Below, one piece after another: positions 55,279 through 64,000 of a DNA stretch of 64,000 bases. The number at the start of each line of letters is the position of its first letter. Position 1 is the stretch's first letter. The notes beneath the pieces are model-generated. The model saw nothing but the letters and a program-made list of their open reading frames with translations, was not told the origin of the DNA and made no database searches. A program made the translations under genes and the position numbers. This DNA comes from Luteithermobacter gelatinilyticus (lineage in GTDB: Bacteria > Pseudomonadota > Alphaproteobacteria > Sphingomonadales > Emcibacteraceae), in contig NZ_CP040517.1 of NCBI RefSeq assembly GCF_005849285.1, positions 2,610,501 through 2,674,500 on the forward strand, in the 5' to 3' direction.

Positions 55279-56597
55279 GAGGATTCTCCAATATGAGCCC
55301 CAAGGCTGTTCATCAGTGGTGCAAACCCTGGAAAGCTGGTTTCAATTACCGACCCGTCATCCACCGTCACCGGATTTTTCGTTCTCAGCCCCAGGGTGAG
55401 AAAAGACATGGCGATCCGATGGTCCAGATGGGTGGCAATCAGGCAGCCGCCTTCAGGTACTGCGCCGCCAGTCACGGCCATGCCATCCTCAAACTCTTCC
55501 ACCTGGACCCCGACTTTGCGCAGCCCCTCAACCATCAGGGCGATACGGTCGCTTTCCTTGACCCGCAGTTCCCCGGCACCGCGCATCACGGTAATACCTT
55601 CGGCAAAGGCGGCGGCAACACACAGAATCGGATATTCGTCGATCATGGACGGCGCCCGCCCGGGCGGCACGTTAATGGCTTTGAGTGTGCTGTGGCGGAC
55701 CCTGAGATCGGCCACCGGTTCGCCGCATTCCTCACGGGCGTTCAGAAAGTCGATTTGCGCCCCCATATCCTTGAGCGTAAGAAACAGTCCGATGCGGTTC
55801 TCATTCAATCCCACATTTTCAATCAGGATGTCCGACCCCGGCGTAATCAGGGCGGCCACCACCGCAAAGGCGGCCGAAGACGGGTCTCCTGGCACTGCCA
55901 TGGACCTGGCGACAAGTTCCGGTTGCCCCATAATGTCGATGACCCGGCCGCCCTTTTCATCCGTTACCGTTATCTCCACGCCGAAATGACGGAACATGCG
56001 TTCCGTATGATCTCGGGTCGGCACCGGTTCAATAATCGTGGTCCGCCCGGGCGTGTTCAGCGCCGCCAGCATTACGGCGGATTTGACCTGGGCCGAGGCC
56101 ACAGGCACCTCATAGCGGATGGGCAAGGGGCTGGCCGTGCCCATAACCGTCAGCGGCAGGGTGCCATCTTCCGCACCGCTGAAGGTGGCCCCGAAGCGCT
56201 CAAGGGGGATCATGACCCGTTTCATGGGCCGGGACGACAGGGAGGCGTCCCCAATAAATGTCGCACTTATGGGATGAGTCGCTACCAGTCCCATCAAAAG
56301 CCGGGCCCCAGTGCCGGAGTTCCCCATGTCCAACGCCTGGTCCGGCTGTTTGAGAGCCCCAACGCCCCGCCCACGGACATGCCACACCCCGCTATCATCC
56401 CGCCGGATATCCGCCCCCAGGGCCTGCATCGCCCGGGCGGTATTGAGCACATCCTCACCTTCCAGAAGCCCCGTAATGAGGCTTTCGCCAAGCGCAAGAG
56501 CCCCCATGATCAGGGCCCGGTGAGAAATGGACTTGTCCCCGGGAACGGTGATCCGGCCCGTAAGTTTTTCGGCGGGGGAAGAAATCAGTTGTGGCAT
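55275..56597 (-). CDS. aroA: 3-phosphoshikimate 1-carboxyvinyltransferase (EPSP synthase)
   Basis: A 440-residue enzyme of the shikimate pathway. The N-terminal block [20 protein letters not shown] and the later blocks [38 protein letters not shown] and [11 protein letters not shown] are complete. The overall sequence, with GLLEGEDV and [12 protein letters not shown], is closer to class II enzymes such as Agrobacterium CP4 than to E. coli AroA. At the position of CP4 Ala100 (E. coli Gly96) this enzyme has Gly (GNSGTGAR). The upstream spacer is rich in short repeats. Confidence 0.96.
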   Translation of the reverse strand: MPQLISSPAEKLTGRITVPGDKSISHRALIMGALALGESLITGLLEGEDVLNTARAMQALGADIRRDDSGVWHVRGRGVGALKQPDQALDMGNSGTGARLLMGLVATHPISATFIGDASLSSRPMKRVMIPLERFGATFSGAEDGTLPLTVMGTASPLPIRYEVPVASAQVKSAVMLAALNTPGRTTIIEPVPTRDHTERMFRHFGVEITVTDEKGGRVIDIMGQPELVARSMAVPGDPSSAAFAVVAALITPGSDILIENVGLNENRIGLFLTLKDMGAQIDFLNAREECGEPVADLRVRHSTLKAINVPPGRAPSMIDEYPILCVAAAFAEGITVMRGAGELRVKESDRIALMVEGLRKVGVQVEEFEDGMAVTGGAVPEGGCLIATHLDHRIAMSFLTLGLRTKNPVTVDDGSVIETSFPGFAPLMNSLGAHIGESS

Positions 56598-56943
56598 TGT
56601 ATCAGGCTCTGTTGAATGGTCGGTATTGAACGATTCGCTGTTGAACAGTCATTGAACGATTATCGATAATGGGAACGATTACCGATAATGGAAACAGTTA
56701 TTGATAGGGACCGTCCCGATATTATATCGATTATATCGCTTTTATTCCGGGTTTCTTTTTCTCTTGTCAAGCAAAGAACAAAAAGCCCCTGCAAAGTTCA
56801 GCACAAATGTCAGTTGTCAAAAGTTCGCCTCCAACATCAGCCTCAGGGTACGTCAAGATTATATTAAGCTTTGACACATGAGAAATATCATGGCAAAGGA
56901 AGCTTTTTGTAATGGAATCGATACAGGTTTAAGGAGACGACTA
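56598..56943. other. Divergent promoter region of aroA and the FYDLN-acid gene, with repeats
   Basis: A spacer of 346 bp holding no gene. It has 19-bp near-perfect repeats (GAACGATTAYCGATAATGG at 56654-56672 and 56673-56691), further TTGAACGATT-like copies nearby (56617-56660), and an ATATCGATTATATCG stretch. The promoters for both directions must lie here. A TTG-start ribosome-binding site AAGGAG is at 56931-56936. Confidence 0.75.
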
Positions 56944-57282
56944 TTGGCTAAACCTGAATGGGGCACAAAACGCCAATGCCCGAAATGTGGAACGCGCTTT
57001 TATGATCTTGGCAATGATGATCCGATCATGTGCATCAGCTGCGATCATAAATTCAAGCCTGAAATCATCTTGAAAAGCAAACAGCATCCTCTGGAGATCG
57101 AGGAGCCGGAAGACAACGTCAACGATGATGACGATCTGCTGCTGGATGAGGACGATCTTCTTGAGGATGATGATTCCGTCGACATTGACGAAGATGACGA
57201 CACCACGATCCTGAGCGATGATGACGATGATGATGTGACCGGCGTCGTAGACGCCCCTGTCAAAAAGAAAACTGACGACTGA
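56944..57282 (+). CDS. TIGR02300 (FYDLN acid) family protein
   Basis: A 112-residue protein. I place the start at TTG 56944 because AAGGAG lies 7 bases upstream and the family begins MAKPEWGTKRQCPKCGTRFYDL. The zinc ribbon is CPKC...CISC, with the FYDLG motif. From about residue 55 a hyperacidic tail runs to the C-terminus (about half of it Asp and Glu). The family is restricted mainly to alphaproteobacteria; the function is unknown, though a nucleic-acid or ribosome-associated role is possible. It lies immediately upstream of a tRNA gene. Confidence 0.9.
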   Translation: MAKPEWGTKRQCPKCGTRFYDLGNDDPIMCISCDHKFKPEIILKSKQHPLEIEEPEDNVNDDDDLLLDEDDLLEDDDSVDIDEDDDTTILSDDDDDDVTGVVDAPVKKKTDD

Positions 57283-57406
57283 TTAAAAAAATCACAATTT
57301 GGTCTTGATTATCGTCGCAAGGATGAATATGTATTGCATCGCCTGATTCACTTGAAGGGATTCCTCCCCCAATCCCCGAAGAAAACAGGCGAAAGTTTTG
57401 GAGAAT

Positions 57407-57482
<76 letters not shown>

Positions 57483-57508
57483 AAACTTCAAACCTCCCCC
57501 CAAAAATC

Positions 57509-57533
57509 GCCCGGCCTCTGGCCGGGCTTTTTT
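57509..57533 (+). terminator. Intrinsic terminator after tRNA-Ala
   Basis: Stem GCCCGGCC/GGCCGGGC with loop TCT (57509-57527) and a run of six T residues. It ends tRNA transcription 26 bp after the CCA. Confidence 0.95.
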
Positions 57534-57546
57534 GATCTGCGTCGTC

Positions 57547-57582
57547 AGAGTAAATTGTGAATAGAGAGTAAATTGTGAATAG
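57547..57582. repeat. Tandem half-copies of the TAGAGTGAA element, copy 6
   Basis: AGAGTAAATTGTGAATAG is repeated head to tail (57547-57564, 57565-57582). Each unit is the left half of the dispersed element (consensus AGAGTGAATTGTGAAGAG), so the two repeat classes combine here. Confidence 0.85.
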
Positions 57583-57744
57583 GCCGTAGCTTCTCCCCAG
57601 CCGTTGCAGCGTTCTGTTTTTCACCCTCCCCTGCCTGACAACAGACGCTCACAACAAAATCTGGACAGTTTGCATCCGGGACCACATAATGCCCCGATTA
57701 CAACCTGTTTTCTTCTTTATTGGGGATTGATTTGGGAGTTCCAG

Positions 57745-58653
57745 ATGACCGACAATTACGATCTGATTATTGATCGCCGCCGCCTGCGCAAAAAAGTCAC
57801 CTTCTGGCGCATCTGCGCCATTGTTCTGGCCGTCATTCTGTTCATCACCATGGTCAGCCCCGCCGGGCCGGTCAAGGGTCCCTATGTAGCGCGCATCACC
57901 GTTGAAGGGGTCATTCTGGAAAATCCGCGTCAGCTTGAAATCATCGCCGGCGTTGCCGAAGACGACTTCGCCAAGGCCCTGATTATTCATATCAACAGTC
58001 CCGGCGGCGGCAGCACCGCCAGCGAACAACTTTATCATGCCATCCGGCAGGTGGCCGCCATCAAACCTGTGGCAGTGACCATGGGATCGCTGGCAGCATC
58101 GGGGGGATATATCACCGCCCTTGCCGGGGACAGGATATTCGCCCGTGAGACCACCATCACCGGCTCCATCGGCGTGATCATGCAATATACCCATATCGGG
58201 GAACTGATGGACAAAATCGGCATTGGCAGCCAAAAAATCGCCAGCGGACGACTGAAAGGTGAACCTGATGGTTTCAATCCCCTGAGCGAAGAAGCTCGCA
58301 AGGTCTATCAGGGCATGATCGATGACAGTTACGACTGGTTCACCACCCTGGTCGCTGAACGCCGGGATATGGCGCTTGACGAGGTGCGCGCCCTGGCCGA
58401 CGGACGAGTTTATACCGGCCGACAGGCACTCTCAAACGGCTTGGTCGATTCTCTCGGCGGGACACCCGAAGCCCGGGCCTGGTTGAAAGAGGAACACGGC
58501 ATAAATCCTGATTTGCCGGTCATTGACGTGGATAAAAGCCCCCGGGAACGCCTGTTTGAAGAATTTCTTACTACAATTGCAGGAAAAACTCCTTTTAATG
58601 AAGTACTTAGCCTTGACGGGCTGGTCTCACTCTGGCAACCTAATTCCTATTGA
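57745..58653 (+). CDS. sppA: Signal peptide peptidase SppA (short, 36K type)
   Basis: A 302-residue inner-membrane serine protease starting at ATG 57745 (GGGAG upstream); an upstream frame to 57604 is rejected. One membrane helix (about residues 22-42) is followed by the protease domain. The predicted catalytic Ser is S119 ([11 protein letters not shown]) and the Lys is K171 (GRLKGEPDG). It is the single-domain form, which assembles into an octamer and cleaves leftover signal peptides. ihfB starts 24 bp later. Confidence 0.93.
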   Translation: MTDNYDLIIDRRRLRKKVTFWRICAIVLAVILFITMVSPAGPVKGPYVARITVEGVILENPRQLEIIAGVAEDDFAKALIIHINSPGGGSTASEQLYHAIRQVAAIKPVAVTMGSLAASGGYITALAGDRIFARETTITGSIGVIMQYTHIGELMDKIGIGSQKIASGRLKGEPDGFNPLSEEARKVYQGMIDDSYDWFTTLVAERRDMALDEVRALADGRVYTGRQALSNGLVDSLGGTPEARAWLKEEHGINPDLPVIDVDKSPRERLFEEFLTTIAGKTPFNEVLSLDGLVSLWQPNSY

Positions 58654-58676
58654 TAACAACAAATAGGGAAAAGTCG

Positions 58677-58958
58677 ATGATAAAGTCGGAGCTGATCAAC
58701 CGTCTCGTGGAGGCCAACCCGCATCTTTATCAACGTGATGTTGAACGCATCGTGAATACGATTTTCGAGGAAATCACCAACGCTCTGGCGGAGGGAAACC
58801 GGGTCGAGCTTCGGGGATTTGGGGCATTTTCGGTAAAATACCGGCCTGCACGCTCCGGCCGCAACCCTCGCACCGGGGAAAATGTTCATGTTCCTGAAAA
58901 ATATGTACCGTATTTCAAGACCGGCAAAGACCTCAGGGAAAAACTGAACGGGAAATAA
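58677..58958 (+). CDS. ihfB: Integration host factor subunit beta
   Basis: A 93-residue DNA-bending protein of the HU/IHF family, starting at [17 protein letters not shown] with AGGGA upstream. The DNA-inserting arm with its conserved proline is [23 protein letters not shown]. Its heterodimer partner ihfA is not in this window. It is downstream of sppA and upstream of lapA, a common alphaproteobacterial order. Confidence 0.95.
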   Translation: MIKSELINRLVEANPHLYQRDVERIVNTIFEEITNALAEGNRVELRGFGAFSVKYRPARSGRNPRTGENVHVPEKYVPYFKTGKDLREKLNGK

Positions 58959-59074
58959 ACGGGCGATCGACACAATACCATCCCGCAGGACCGCCTGCGG
59001 ATGTTTTGGTGTGTTTGGCTCTGATTTTTCCCCTCATCGCCCGGCCAAAGATCAACACAACCCGTGCGGAACAG

Positions 59075-59164
59075 GTTGTCTTCACGCAGAATGGGTTGTA
59101 TGTACACATTGTATGTACACAGTTGTATGCACACAATGTGACAACTTAATTGTGACAACTTAAT
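59075..59164. repeat. Short tandem repeats upstream of lapA
   Basis: GTTGTATGTACACA-like units (three, 59095-59136) are followed by TGTGACAACTTAAT twice (59137-59150, 59151-59164). They separate ihfB from lapA and end 14 bp before the lapA start. Confidence 0.85.
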
Positions 59165-59178
59165 TTCGGCTTTTATTC

Positions 59179-59487
59179 ATGCGCTTTTTTTCCTGGGCCG
59201 TTTTTGCGGTTTTTACCCTGTTTTGTGTGATCATTGCGGTTTCCAACCAGGACATGGTTCATTTTTCCCTGTCTCCCTTTCCTGTGGAACTGGAAATGCC
59301 GGTTTATCTGCTGGTGTTTTTGGGCATTTTCATCGGTCTTGGCGCCGGCTGGCTGGTGGCCATCAGAAGCTCTTTCCGCGAGGCCCGCATTCGCCGGCGC
59401 CAGGAAAAGCGGATCAGGGATCTAGAAAATGAGCTAAAATCCTTGTCAAGCCCCGCCGTTCATGAGACAAACGGCCCCAAGACATGA
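59179..59487 (+). CDS. lapA: LapA-domain (DUF1049) membrane protein
   Basis: A 102-residue protein with two membrane helices (FFSWAVFAVFTLFCVIIAV and MPVYLLVFLGIFIGLGAGWLVA). Between them lies the SNQDMVHFSLSPFP loop, and a basic C-terminal helix follows (REARIRRRQEKRIRDLENEL). It is the DUF1049/LapA domain, called LapA in E. coli, where it controls LpxC degradation with LapB. No lapB is nearby; the position beside ihfB and pyrF is usual. Confidence 0.88.
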   Translation: MRFFSWAVFAVFTLFCVIIAVSNQDMVHFSLSPFPVELEMPVYLLVFLGIFIGLGAGWLVAIRSSFREARIRRRQEKRIRDLENELKSLSSPAVHETNGPKT

Positions 59488-59548
59488 CTGCGGGCCGGCC
59501 CCTGCGGCCGGGTCCGGGACAGAACCCTAAACACCGGAACAGTACAGC

Positions 59549-60271
59549 ATGACATTTCTGGACGCATACCAGCGCATTTTCTGCGCCCTGGATACTACGG
59601 AAACGGATCAGGCCTTTACTCTGGCAAAGCGCCTCAAATCCCATGTGGGCGGCGTTAAACTGGGGCTTGAGTTTTTCGGCGCCAACGGTCCCGCCGGGTT
59701 CAGAACCGTCGCCGAAAGCGGTCAATCCATTTTTCTGGACCTGAAACTGCACGATATTCCTAACACCGTGGCAAGTGCAATCCATGCCCTGATGCCGCTG
59801 AAACCGCATATTATGACCGTTCATACCGCCGGTGGTCCCGCCATGATGGCCGCAGCAGTCCAGGCCGCGAGCGACGCCGCGGACCGGGCTGGATGTGCGC
59901 GCCCGCTGATGGTCGGGGTCACGGTACTGACCAGCCTGGACGGTGACGATCTGGCGGCAGTGGGATATCAGCCGGATGTGGCGGCCCAAGTGACCAAAAT
60001 GGCCCGTCTGGCCCAGGACAGCGGCCTTGACGGCGTGGTCTGCTCCCCCCTCGAAATCGACCTGATCCGCGAAGCCTGCGGCCCCGGGTTCAAACTGGTG
60101 GTTCCCGGTATTCGCCCCGCCGGCAGCGCCCGCGGCGATCAGAAACGCATCATGACCCCGCGTCAGGCGGTAGACCGCGGGGCCGATTATATTGTTATTG
60201 GCCGGCCCATCACCCAGGCCGCTGACCCGGTTCAGGCCGCCCGGGCCATCGCGGAAGAGCTGAAAGGCTGA
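59549..60271 (+). CDS. pyrF: Orotidine 5'-phosphate decarboxylase
   Basis: A 240-residue TIM barrel producing UMP. The catalytic region is FLDLKLHDIPNTVASAIHAL, with the Asp-Lys-x-x-Asp tetrad. The phosphate-binding block LVVPGIRPAGSARGDQKRI and DYIVIGRPITQAADP are intact. It is 3 bp from trpF and probably co-transcribed. Confidence 0.97.
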   Translation: MTFLDAYQRIFCALDTTETDQAFTLAKRLKSHVGGVKLGLEFFGANGPAGFRTVAESGQSIFLDLKLHDIPNTVASAIHALMPLKPHIMTVHTAGGPAMMAAAVQAASDAADRAGCARPLMVGVTVLTSLDGDDLAAVGYQPDVAAQVTKMARLAQDSGLDGVVCSPLEIDLIREACGPGFKLVVPGIRPAGSARGDQKRIMTPRQAVDRGADYIVIGRPITQAADPVQAARAIAEELKG

Positions 60272-60274
60272 CCT

Positions 60275-60925
60275 ATGCCAGTAGCGGTAAAGATATGTGG
60301 TCTCAGCACACCAGAAACGGTGCGGGTCGCCGCGGAAGCCGGAGCGGCCTATGTAGGATTTGTTTTCTTCCCCCCCTCACCGCGCCACATCAGCACGGAA
60401 CAGGCCGCAGCATTGGCCGCCGGGGTTCCCGGTCGGATGCGCAAAGTAGGGGTTTTTGTGGATCCCACAGACGCCCTTCTGGACGAGACTATCGCCCGGG
60501 TGGATCTGGATATCCTGCAATTACACGGCCAGGAGACCCCGGCGCGGGTTCGGGACATCCGCGCCCGCTATGGCCGCGACGTGATGAAAGCCATTGCCGT
60601 GGCGGAGCCCGCAGACATCGAGACGGCAAAATCCTATGAAAGCGTCAGCGACCTATTGCTGTTTGATGCAAAAGCGCCTAAAACTCTGGAAAATGCGCTG
60701 CCCGGCGGCAACGGCCTGGTGTTTGACTGGCAGTTGATCCGACAGGAAAACTGGAGCCGTCCCTGGATGCTCTCCGGCGGTCTGGACAGCGACAATGTCG
60801 CCGAGGCCATTACCACCAGCGGCGCCAAGATCGTAGACGTTTCCAGTGGTGTCGAAAGCCGCCCGGGACAGAAAGACGTCGGCAAAATACAGGATTTTAT
60901 CAGGGCCGCCCACACGACGCGTTGA
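60275..60925 (+). CDS. trpF: Phosphoribosylanthranilate isomerase
   Basis: A 216-residue TIM barrel. VKICGLSTPETVRVAAEAGA has the catalytic Cys, and the catalytic Asp is in the LQLHGQE...KAIAV to DLLLFDAKAP segment. The SGGLDSDNVAEAI and DVSSGVES phosphate-binding motifs are clear. It starts 3 bp after pyrF and precedes trpB by 27 bp. Confidence 0.97.
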   Translation: MPVAVKICGLSTPETVRVAAEAGAAYVGFVFFPPSPRHISTEQAAALAAGVPGRMRKVGVFVDPTDALLDETIARVDLDILQLHGQETPARVRDIRARYGRDVMKAIAVAEPADIETAKSYESVSDLLLFDAKAPKTLENALPGGNGLVFDWQLIRQENWSRPWMLSGGLDSDNVAEAITTSGAKIVDVSSGVESRPGQKDVGKIQDFIRAAHTTR

Positions 60926-60952
60926 TGGGCGGAGGCAAGACGAGGAAAATTC

Positions 60953-62176
60953 ATGACGGGCAAAGATACGCCACAGCCCAACAGCTATCGCAAGGGACCG
61001 GACCCAGAAGGACATTTTGGCATTTTCGGCGGCCGTTATGTGGCCGAGACCCTGATGCCGCTGATCCTGGACCTGGAACAGGCCTATAAGGAAGCCAGGA
61101 ATGATCCGGCTTTTGAGAAGGAATTCAAAAGCCTGCTCAGCGATTATGTCGGCCGGCCCAGCCCGCTCTATTTTGCCGAACGGCTGAGCGATCACCTGGG
61201 CGGCGCAAAGGTTTACTTCAAGCGCGAGGAACTCAACCATACCGGCGCACACAAGATCAACAACTGCATCGGGCAGATCCTTCTGGCGCGGCGCATGGGC
61301 AAGACCCGCATCATCGCCGAAACCGGTGCCGGCCAGCATGGGGTAGCCACCGCTACTGTCTGTGCGCGGTTTGGCATAAAATGCGTGATCTATATGGGGG
61401 CCAAGGATATTGAACGGCAGAAACCCAATGTGTTCCGGATGAAACTTCTGGGGGCGGAAGTGGTGCCGGTGACCTCTGGCTCGCAAAGCCTTAAAGACGC
61501 CATGAATGACGCCTTGCGCGACTGGGTCGCCAATGTGGCAGATACCTTTTATCTGATCGGCACGGCAGCCGGGCCGCACCCCTATCCGGAACTGGTGCGG
61601 GATTTCCAGTGTGTCATCGGCGAAGAAACCCGCGAGCAAATCCTGGCCCTGGAAGGCCGTCTGCCCGACAGCCTTGTGGCCTGCGTCGGCGGCGGGTCCA
61701 ACGCCATCGGCCTGTTTCATCCGTTCTTGGATGAGGATTGCGAAATTTACGGCGTGGAAGCGGCGGGGCATGGTCTGGACACTGACAAACACGCCGCCTC
61801 ACTCACTGGCGGACGCCCGGGCGTGCTGCATGGCAACCGTACTTATCTGCTGATGGACGGGGACGGACAGATTACCGAAGCCCACAGCATTTCCGCGGGC
61901 CTCGACTATCCGGGGATCGGACCGGAGCACAGTTTCCTGCATCAGTCAGGGCGCGTCACCTATGTGCCCATTACAGACCGGGAAGCGCTGGAAGCCTTTC
62001 AGGTCTGCACCGAATATGAAGGCATCATCCCAGCCCTGGAAAGCGCGCACGCCATTGCCTTTGTGCTCAAAAAAGCTCCGACACTGCCCCGGGATCATCT
62101 GATGGTGATGAATCTGTCCGGACGGGGGGATAAGGATATTTTCACCGTTGCCGAAGCGTTGGGTGCCGAGATCTGA
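60953..62176 (+). CDS. trpB: Tryptophan synthase beta subunit
   Basis: A 407-residue PLP enzyme. The PLP-binding lysine is in [18 protein letters not shown] (near residue 99), and the phosphate loop is [17 protein letters not shown]. It condenses indole with serine. GAGGAAAA precedes the ATG. trpA follows by 12 bp, the normal trpBA order. Confidence 0.98.
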   Translation: MTGKDTPQPNSYRKGPDPEGHFGIFGGRYVAETLMPLILDLEQAYKEARNDPAFEKEFKSLLSDYVGRPSPLYFAERLSDHLGGAKVYFKREELNHTGAHKINNCIGQILLARRMGKTRIIAETGAGQHGVATATVCARFGIKCVIYMGAKDIERQKPNVFRMKLLGAEVVPVTSGSQSLKDAMNDALRDWVANVADTFYLIGTAAGPHPYPELVRDFQCVIGEETREQILALEGRLPDSLVACVGGGSNAIGLFHPFLDEDCEIYGVEAAGHGLDTDKHAASLTGGRPGVLHGNRTYLLMDGDGQITEAHSISAGLDYPGIGPEHSFLHQSGRVTYVPITDREALEAFQVCTEYEGIIPALESAHAIAFVLKKAPTLPRDHLMVMNLSGRGDKDIFTVAEALGAEI

Positions 62177-62188
62177 GGAAAAGAGAGT

Positions 62189-63028
62189 ATGGGTGTAGAA
62201 CGTATTGAGCGGAAGTTTGCGGACCTGAAAGCCCAGGGACGGGCGGGGCTGGTGACCTTCACCACTGCTGGTGACCCAACTTATGACCGCTCGCTCCGGC
62301 TGCTCAAGGGACTGCCCAAGGCCGGGGCCGACATTATCGAACTGGGAATGCCGTTTTCCGATCCGATGGCTGATGGGCCCGCCATTCAGGCCGCAAGTCT
62401 CCGGGCGCTCCAGGCTGGCATGACGGTGCATAAATATCTTGATATGGTGCGGGCCTTTCGCGAAGGGGACCAGGACACGCCGCTTATTCTGATGGGCTAT
62501 TACAACCCCATTTATGTTTATGGGGTTAATACCTTTCTCAAAGATGCGCTTGAGGCCGGCGTGGATGGCCTGATTATCGTGGACCTGCCGCCGGAGGAAG
62601 ACGCCGAACTGGCCGTGCCCGCGCGTAAGGCCGGTATGGGGTTCATTCACCTGGCCACGCCGACCACCGATGCGGCGCGGCTCAAAAAAATTACCGCACA
62701 TGGTTCAGGATTTCTGTATTATGTATCCATTGCCGGCATTACCGGCACACGCACGCCGGATTTGGCCTCCGTTAAACGGGCGCTGGAGAGTTTCCGGGGA
62801 AAAACCGATCTGCCGCTGGCGGTAGGCTTTGGTATTAAAACCCCGGCCCATGCGGCGGCTTTTGCGGAATTTGCCGATGCAGTGGTGGTGGGATCGGCCA
62901 TTGTCGACCTAATGGCCGAGCTTGTCGCCGGTGAGGAAAATCTTGCAAATTCCGAGGCAGAGGCTAAAGTCCTCTCTTTCGTCAAGGAGCTTGCCACGGG
63001 AGTCCGCAGGGCCCGGCAGAAGGCCTGA
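62189..63028 (+). CDS. trpA: Tryptophan synthase alpha subunit
   Basis: A 279-residue TIM barrel that releases indole from indole-3-glycerol phosphate. The catalytic Glu and Asp are in [21 protein letters not shown] and IIVDLPPEE. The phosphate loop [11 protein letters not shown] is intact. It partners TrpB directly upstream. A 13-bp tandem repeat (AACCGGCCCCTGG) lies just after its stop. Confidence 0.97.
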   Translation: MGVERIERKFADLKAQGRAGLVTFTTAGDPTYDRSLRLLKGLPKAGADIIELGMPFSDPMADGPAIQAASLRALQAGMTVHKYLDMVRAFREGDQDTPLILMGYYNPIYVYGVNTFLKDALEAGVDGLIIVDLPPEEDAELAVPARKAGMGFIHLATPTTDAARLKKITAHGSGFLYYVSIAGITGTRTPDLASVKRALESFRGKTDLPLAVGFGIKTPAHAAAFAEFADAVVVGSAIVDLMAELVAGEENLANSEAEAKVLSFVKELATGVRRARQKA

Positions 63029-63095
63029 AACCGGCCCCTGGAACCGGCCCTTGATATCGGCAAGCGTTATCAGGGATTATGGAAGAAGGTAGAAG

Positions 63096-63977
63096 ATGAA
63101 CTGGCTGACCAATTATGTACGTCCCAAAATCCGGGCGGTCCTGAAACAGAAGAAAGAAACCCCGGACAATCTTTGGCATAAATGTAAAAATTGCGGACAG
63201 CTCCTCTATATCAAGGACCTGGAAGCCAATCTTCACGTCTGCCCCCATTGCGATTATCATGAGCGGATTGGGCCCCGTCAGCGTTTTGACAACCTGTTCA
63301 ACGGTGGGGAATACACCCTGATCGATCTGCCCAAACCCAAGGAAGATCCGCTGAAATTCAAGGACCAGAAAAAATATACCGACCGCCTCAAGGCGGCTCG
63401 GGCCCGGTCCGAATTTGATGATGCCATTGCCGTGGCCTATGGCAAGATTGGCAATGTGAATACCGTTGTGGCAGTTCAGAATTTCCTGTTCATGGGCGGT
63501 TCCATGGGTATGGCCGTCGGCGAAGGGATCATTGCCGCCGCCCAGCATGCCGTGGAGAAAAAAGCCCCGCTGGTGATTTTTTCCGCCGCTGGCGGCGCGC
63601 GCATGCAGGAGGGCATCCTGTCGCTGATGCAGATGCCGCGCACCACTGTGGCCATTGAAATGGTCAAGGATGCGAAACTACCCTATATTGTAGTGCTGAC
63701 CGATCCCACCACCGGCGGGGTGACGGCATCTTACGCCATGCTGGGCGACGTGCATATTGCCGAACCCAATGCGCTGATCTGTTTTGCCGGCCCCCGGGTC
63801 ATCAAGGATACCATCCGCGAAGAACTACCCGAAGGATTCCAAAGATCCGAATATCTTCTGGAACACGGGATGCTGGACATGATCGTGCACCGCAAGGACA
63901 TGCGCAACAAGCTGGAACAGCTGCTCTCGCTGCTGATGAAGCAGCCTGGCACCCTTGCCCTTACTCATGACACCTAA
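63096..63977 (+). CDS. accD: Acetyl-CoA carboxylase, carboxyltransferase beta subunit
   Basis: A 293-residue subunit. The N-terminal zinc ribbon is CKNCG...[10 protein letters not shown]. The crotonase-fold carboxyltransferase domain follows, with [15 protein letters not shown] and [14 protein letters not shown]. It makes malonyl-CoA with AccA, which is not in this window. Gene order trpA-accD is the usual alphaproteobacterial order, and folC is expected beyond the right edge. Confidence 0.97.
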   Translation: MNWLTNYVRPKIRAVLKQKKETPDNLWHKCKNCGQLLYIKDLEANLHVCPHCDYHERIGPRQRFDNLFNGGEYTLIDLPKPKEDPLKFKDQKKYTDRLKAARARSEFDDAIAVAYGKIGNVNTVVAVQNFLFMGGSMGMAVGEGIIAAAQHAVEKKAPLVIFSAAGGARMQEGILSLMQMPRTTVAIEMVKDAKLPYIVVLTDPTTGGVTASYAMLGDVHIAEPNALICFAGPRVIKDTIREELPEGFQRSEYLLEHGMLDMIVHRKDMRNKLEQLLSLLMKQPGTLALTHDT

Positions 63978-63999
63978 GTTTGTCCATAAGTTTGCCCAT
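63976..63999. repeat. 12-bp tandem duplication at the right edge
   Basis: AAGTTTGTCCAT (63976-63987) and AAGTTTGCCCAT (63988-63999) overlap the accD stop codon. One mismatch. Confidence 0.88.
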
Positions 64000-64000
64000 G

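Noticed and set aside
55293-56615. A 440-codon open frame antisense to aroA, and similar long antisense frames over trpB, hslU and ileS
   Set aside because: They are shadows of GC-rich coding strands: Arg/His/Pro-rich, no motif, no start signal, and each lies wholly within a well-supported gene.
59507-59522. GC-rich inverted repeats between lapA and pyrF as a terminator
   Set aside because: There is no T-run, and the short spacing with codirectional genes suggests a read-through operon or a promoter region instead.

Overview
The window is an ordinary chromosomal segment of a moderate-GC alphaproteobacterium. The evidence is the gene orders ribF-ileS-lspA, aroA-cmk-rpsA, trpF-trpB-trpA-accD, hisB-DUF2628-hisH-GNAT-hisA-hisF-hisE-HIT next to hslVU, and ccoNOQP-ccoGHIS, together with a CheZ-type phosphatase, a TipF-like protein and a MutL with an endonuclease motif. 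A marine lineage such as Emcibacterales, Kordiimonadales or Sneathiella would fit, but that placement is a guess from gene content. There is no prophage, insertion sequence with transposase, CRISPR array, rRNA operon or secondary-metabolite cluster.

Layout. 1-5.7 kb: 3' end of purD, a HTH-antitoxin/PIN-toxin pair whose toxin is broken, a Na/Pi symporter, a MscS channel and a GDT1-type transporter. 5.7-18.9 kb: tRNA and rRNA modification (tadA, rluB, rsmD), mutL, a pair of M16 peptidases, a BamF-like lipoprotein, lspA, ileS, ribF and a MaoC hydratase. 19.2-22.1 kb: cheY-cheZ and a TipF-like degenerate EAL protein. 22.3-28.1 kb: a secreted small protein and a six-gene TonB2/TtpC-type energy-transduction operon. 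28.1-30.1 kb: a nearly gene-free stretch rich in repeats, with one probable 57-aa gene. 30.1-38.4 kb: the complete cbb3 oxidase structural and assembly operons behind an FNR/FixK-like box. 38.4-45.5 kb: cupin, dapB, membrane proteins, nth, a CysZ-like protein, an adenosine kinase-like PfkB protein and a PAS_5 protein. 45.6-52.3 kb: HIT protein and his genes, divergent from hslVU. 52.7-57.3 kb: aroA-cmk-rpsA, divergent from a TIGR02300 (FYDLN acid) gene. 57.4-64 kb: tRNA-Ala(GGC), sppA, ihfB, lapA, pyrF, trpFBA, accD.

How it fits together. The cbb3 operons encode a high-affinity oxidase with its copper import and redox assembly factors, probably switched on at low oxygen. The TonB2-like operon would energise outer-membrane uptake; no receptor gene lies beside it. 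CheY, CheZ and the TipF-like protein suggest a flagellated cell. The his, trp, aro, pyr and dap genes indicate amino-acid and nucleotide prototrophy.

The least ordinary signal is in the non-coding DNA. (1) A dispersed palindromic element with terminus TAGAGTGAA recurs at six or more places, often between convergent genes, and in two good copies supplies the TAG stop codon. (2) Short tandem duplications of 12-22 bp recur in more than fifteen spacers and a few coding regions, and one of 17 bp has frameshifted the PIN toxin. (3) Two REPIN/MITE-like elements sit in other gene-end spacers. (4) In proteins, the CheZ homologue carries three FliM-like CheY-binding peptides in a disordered tail.
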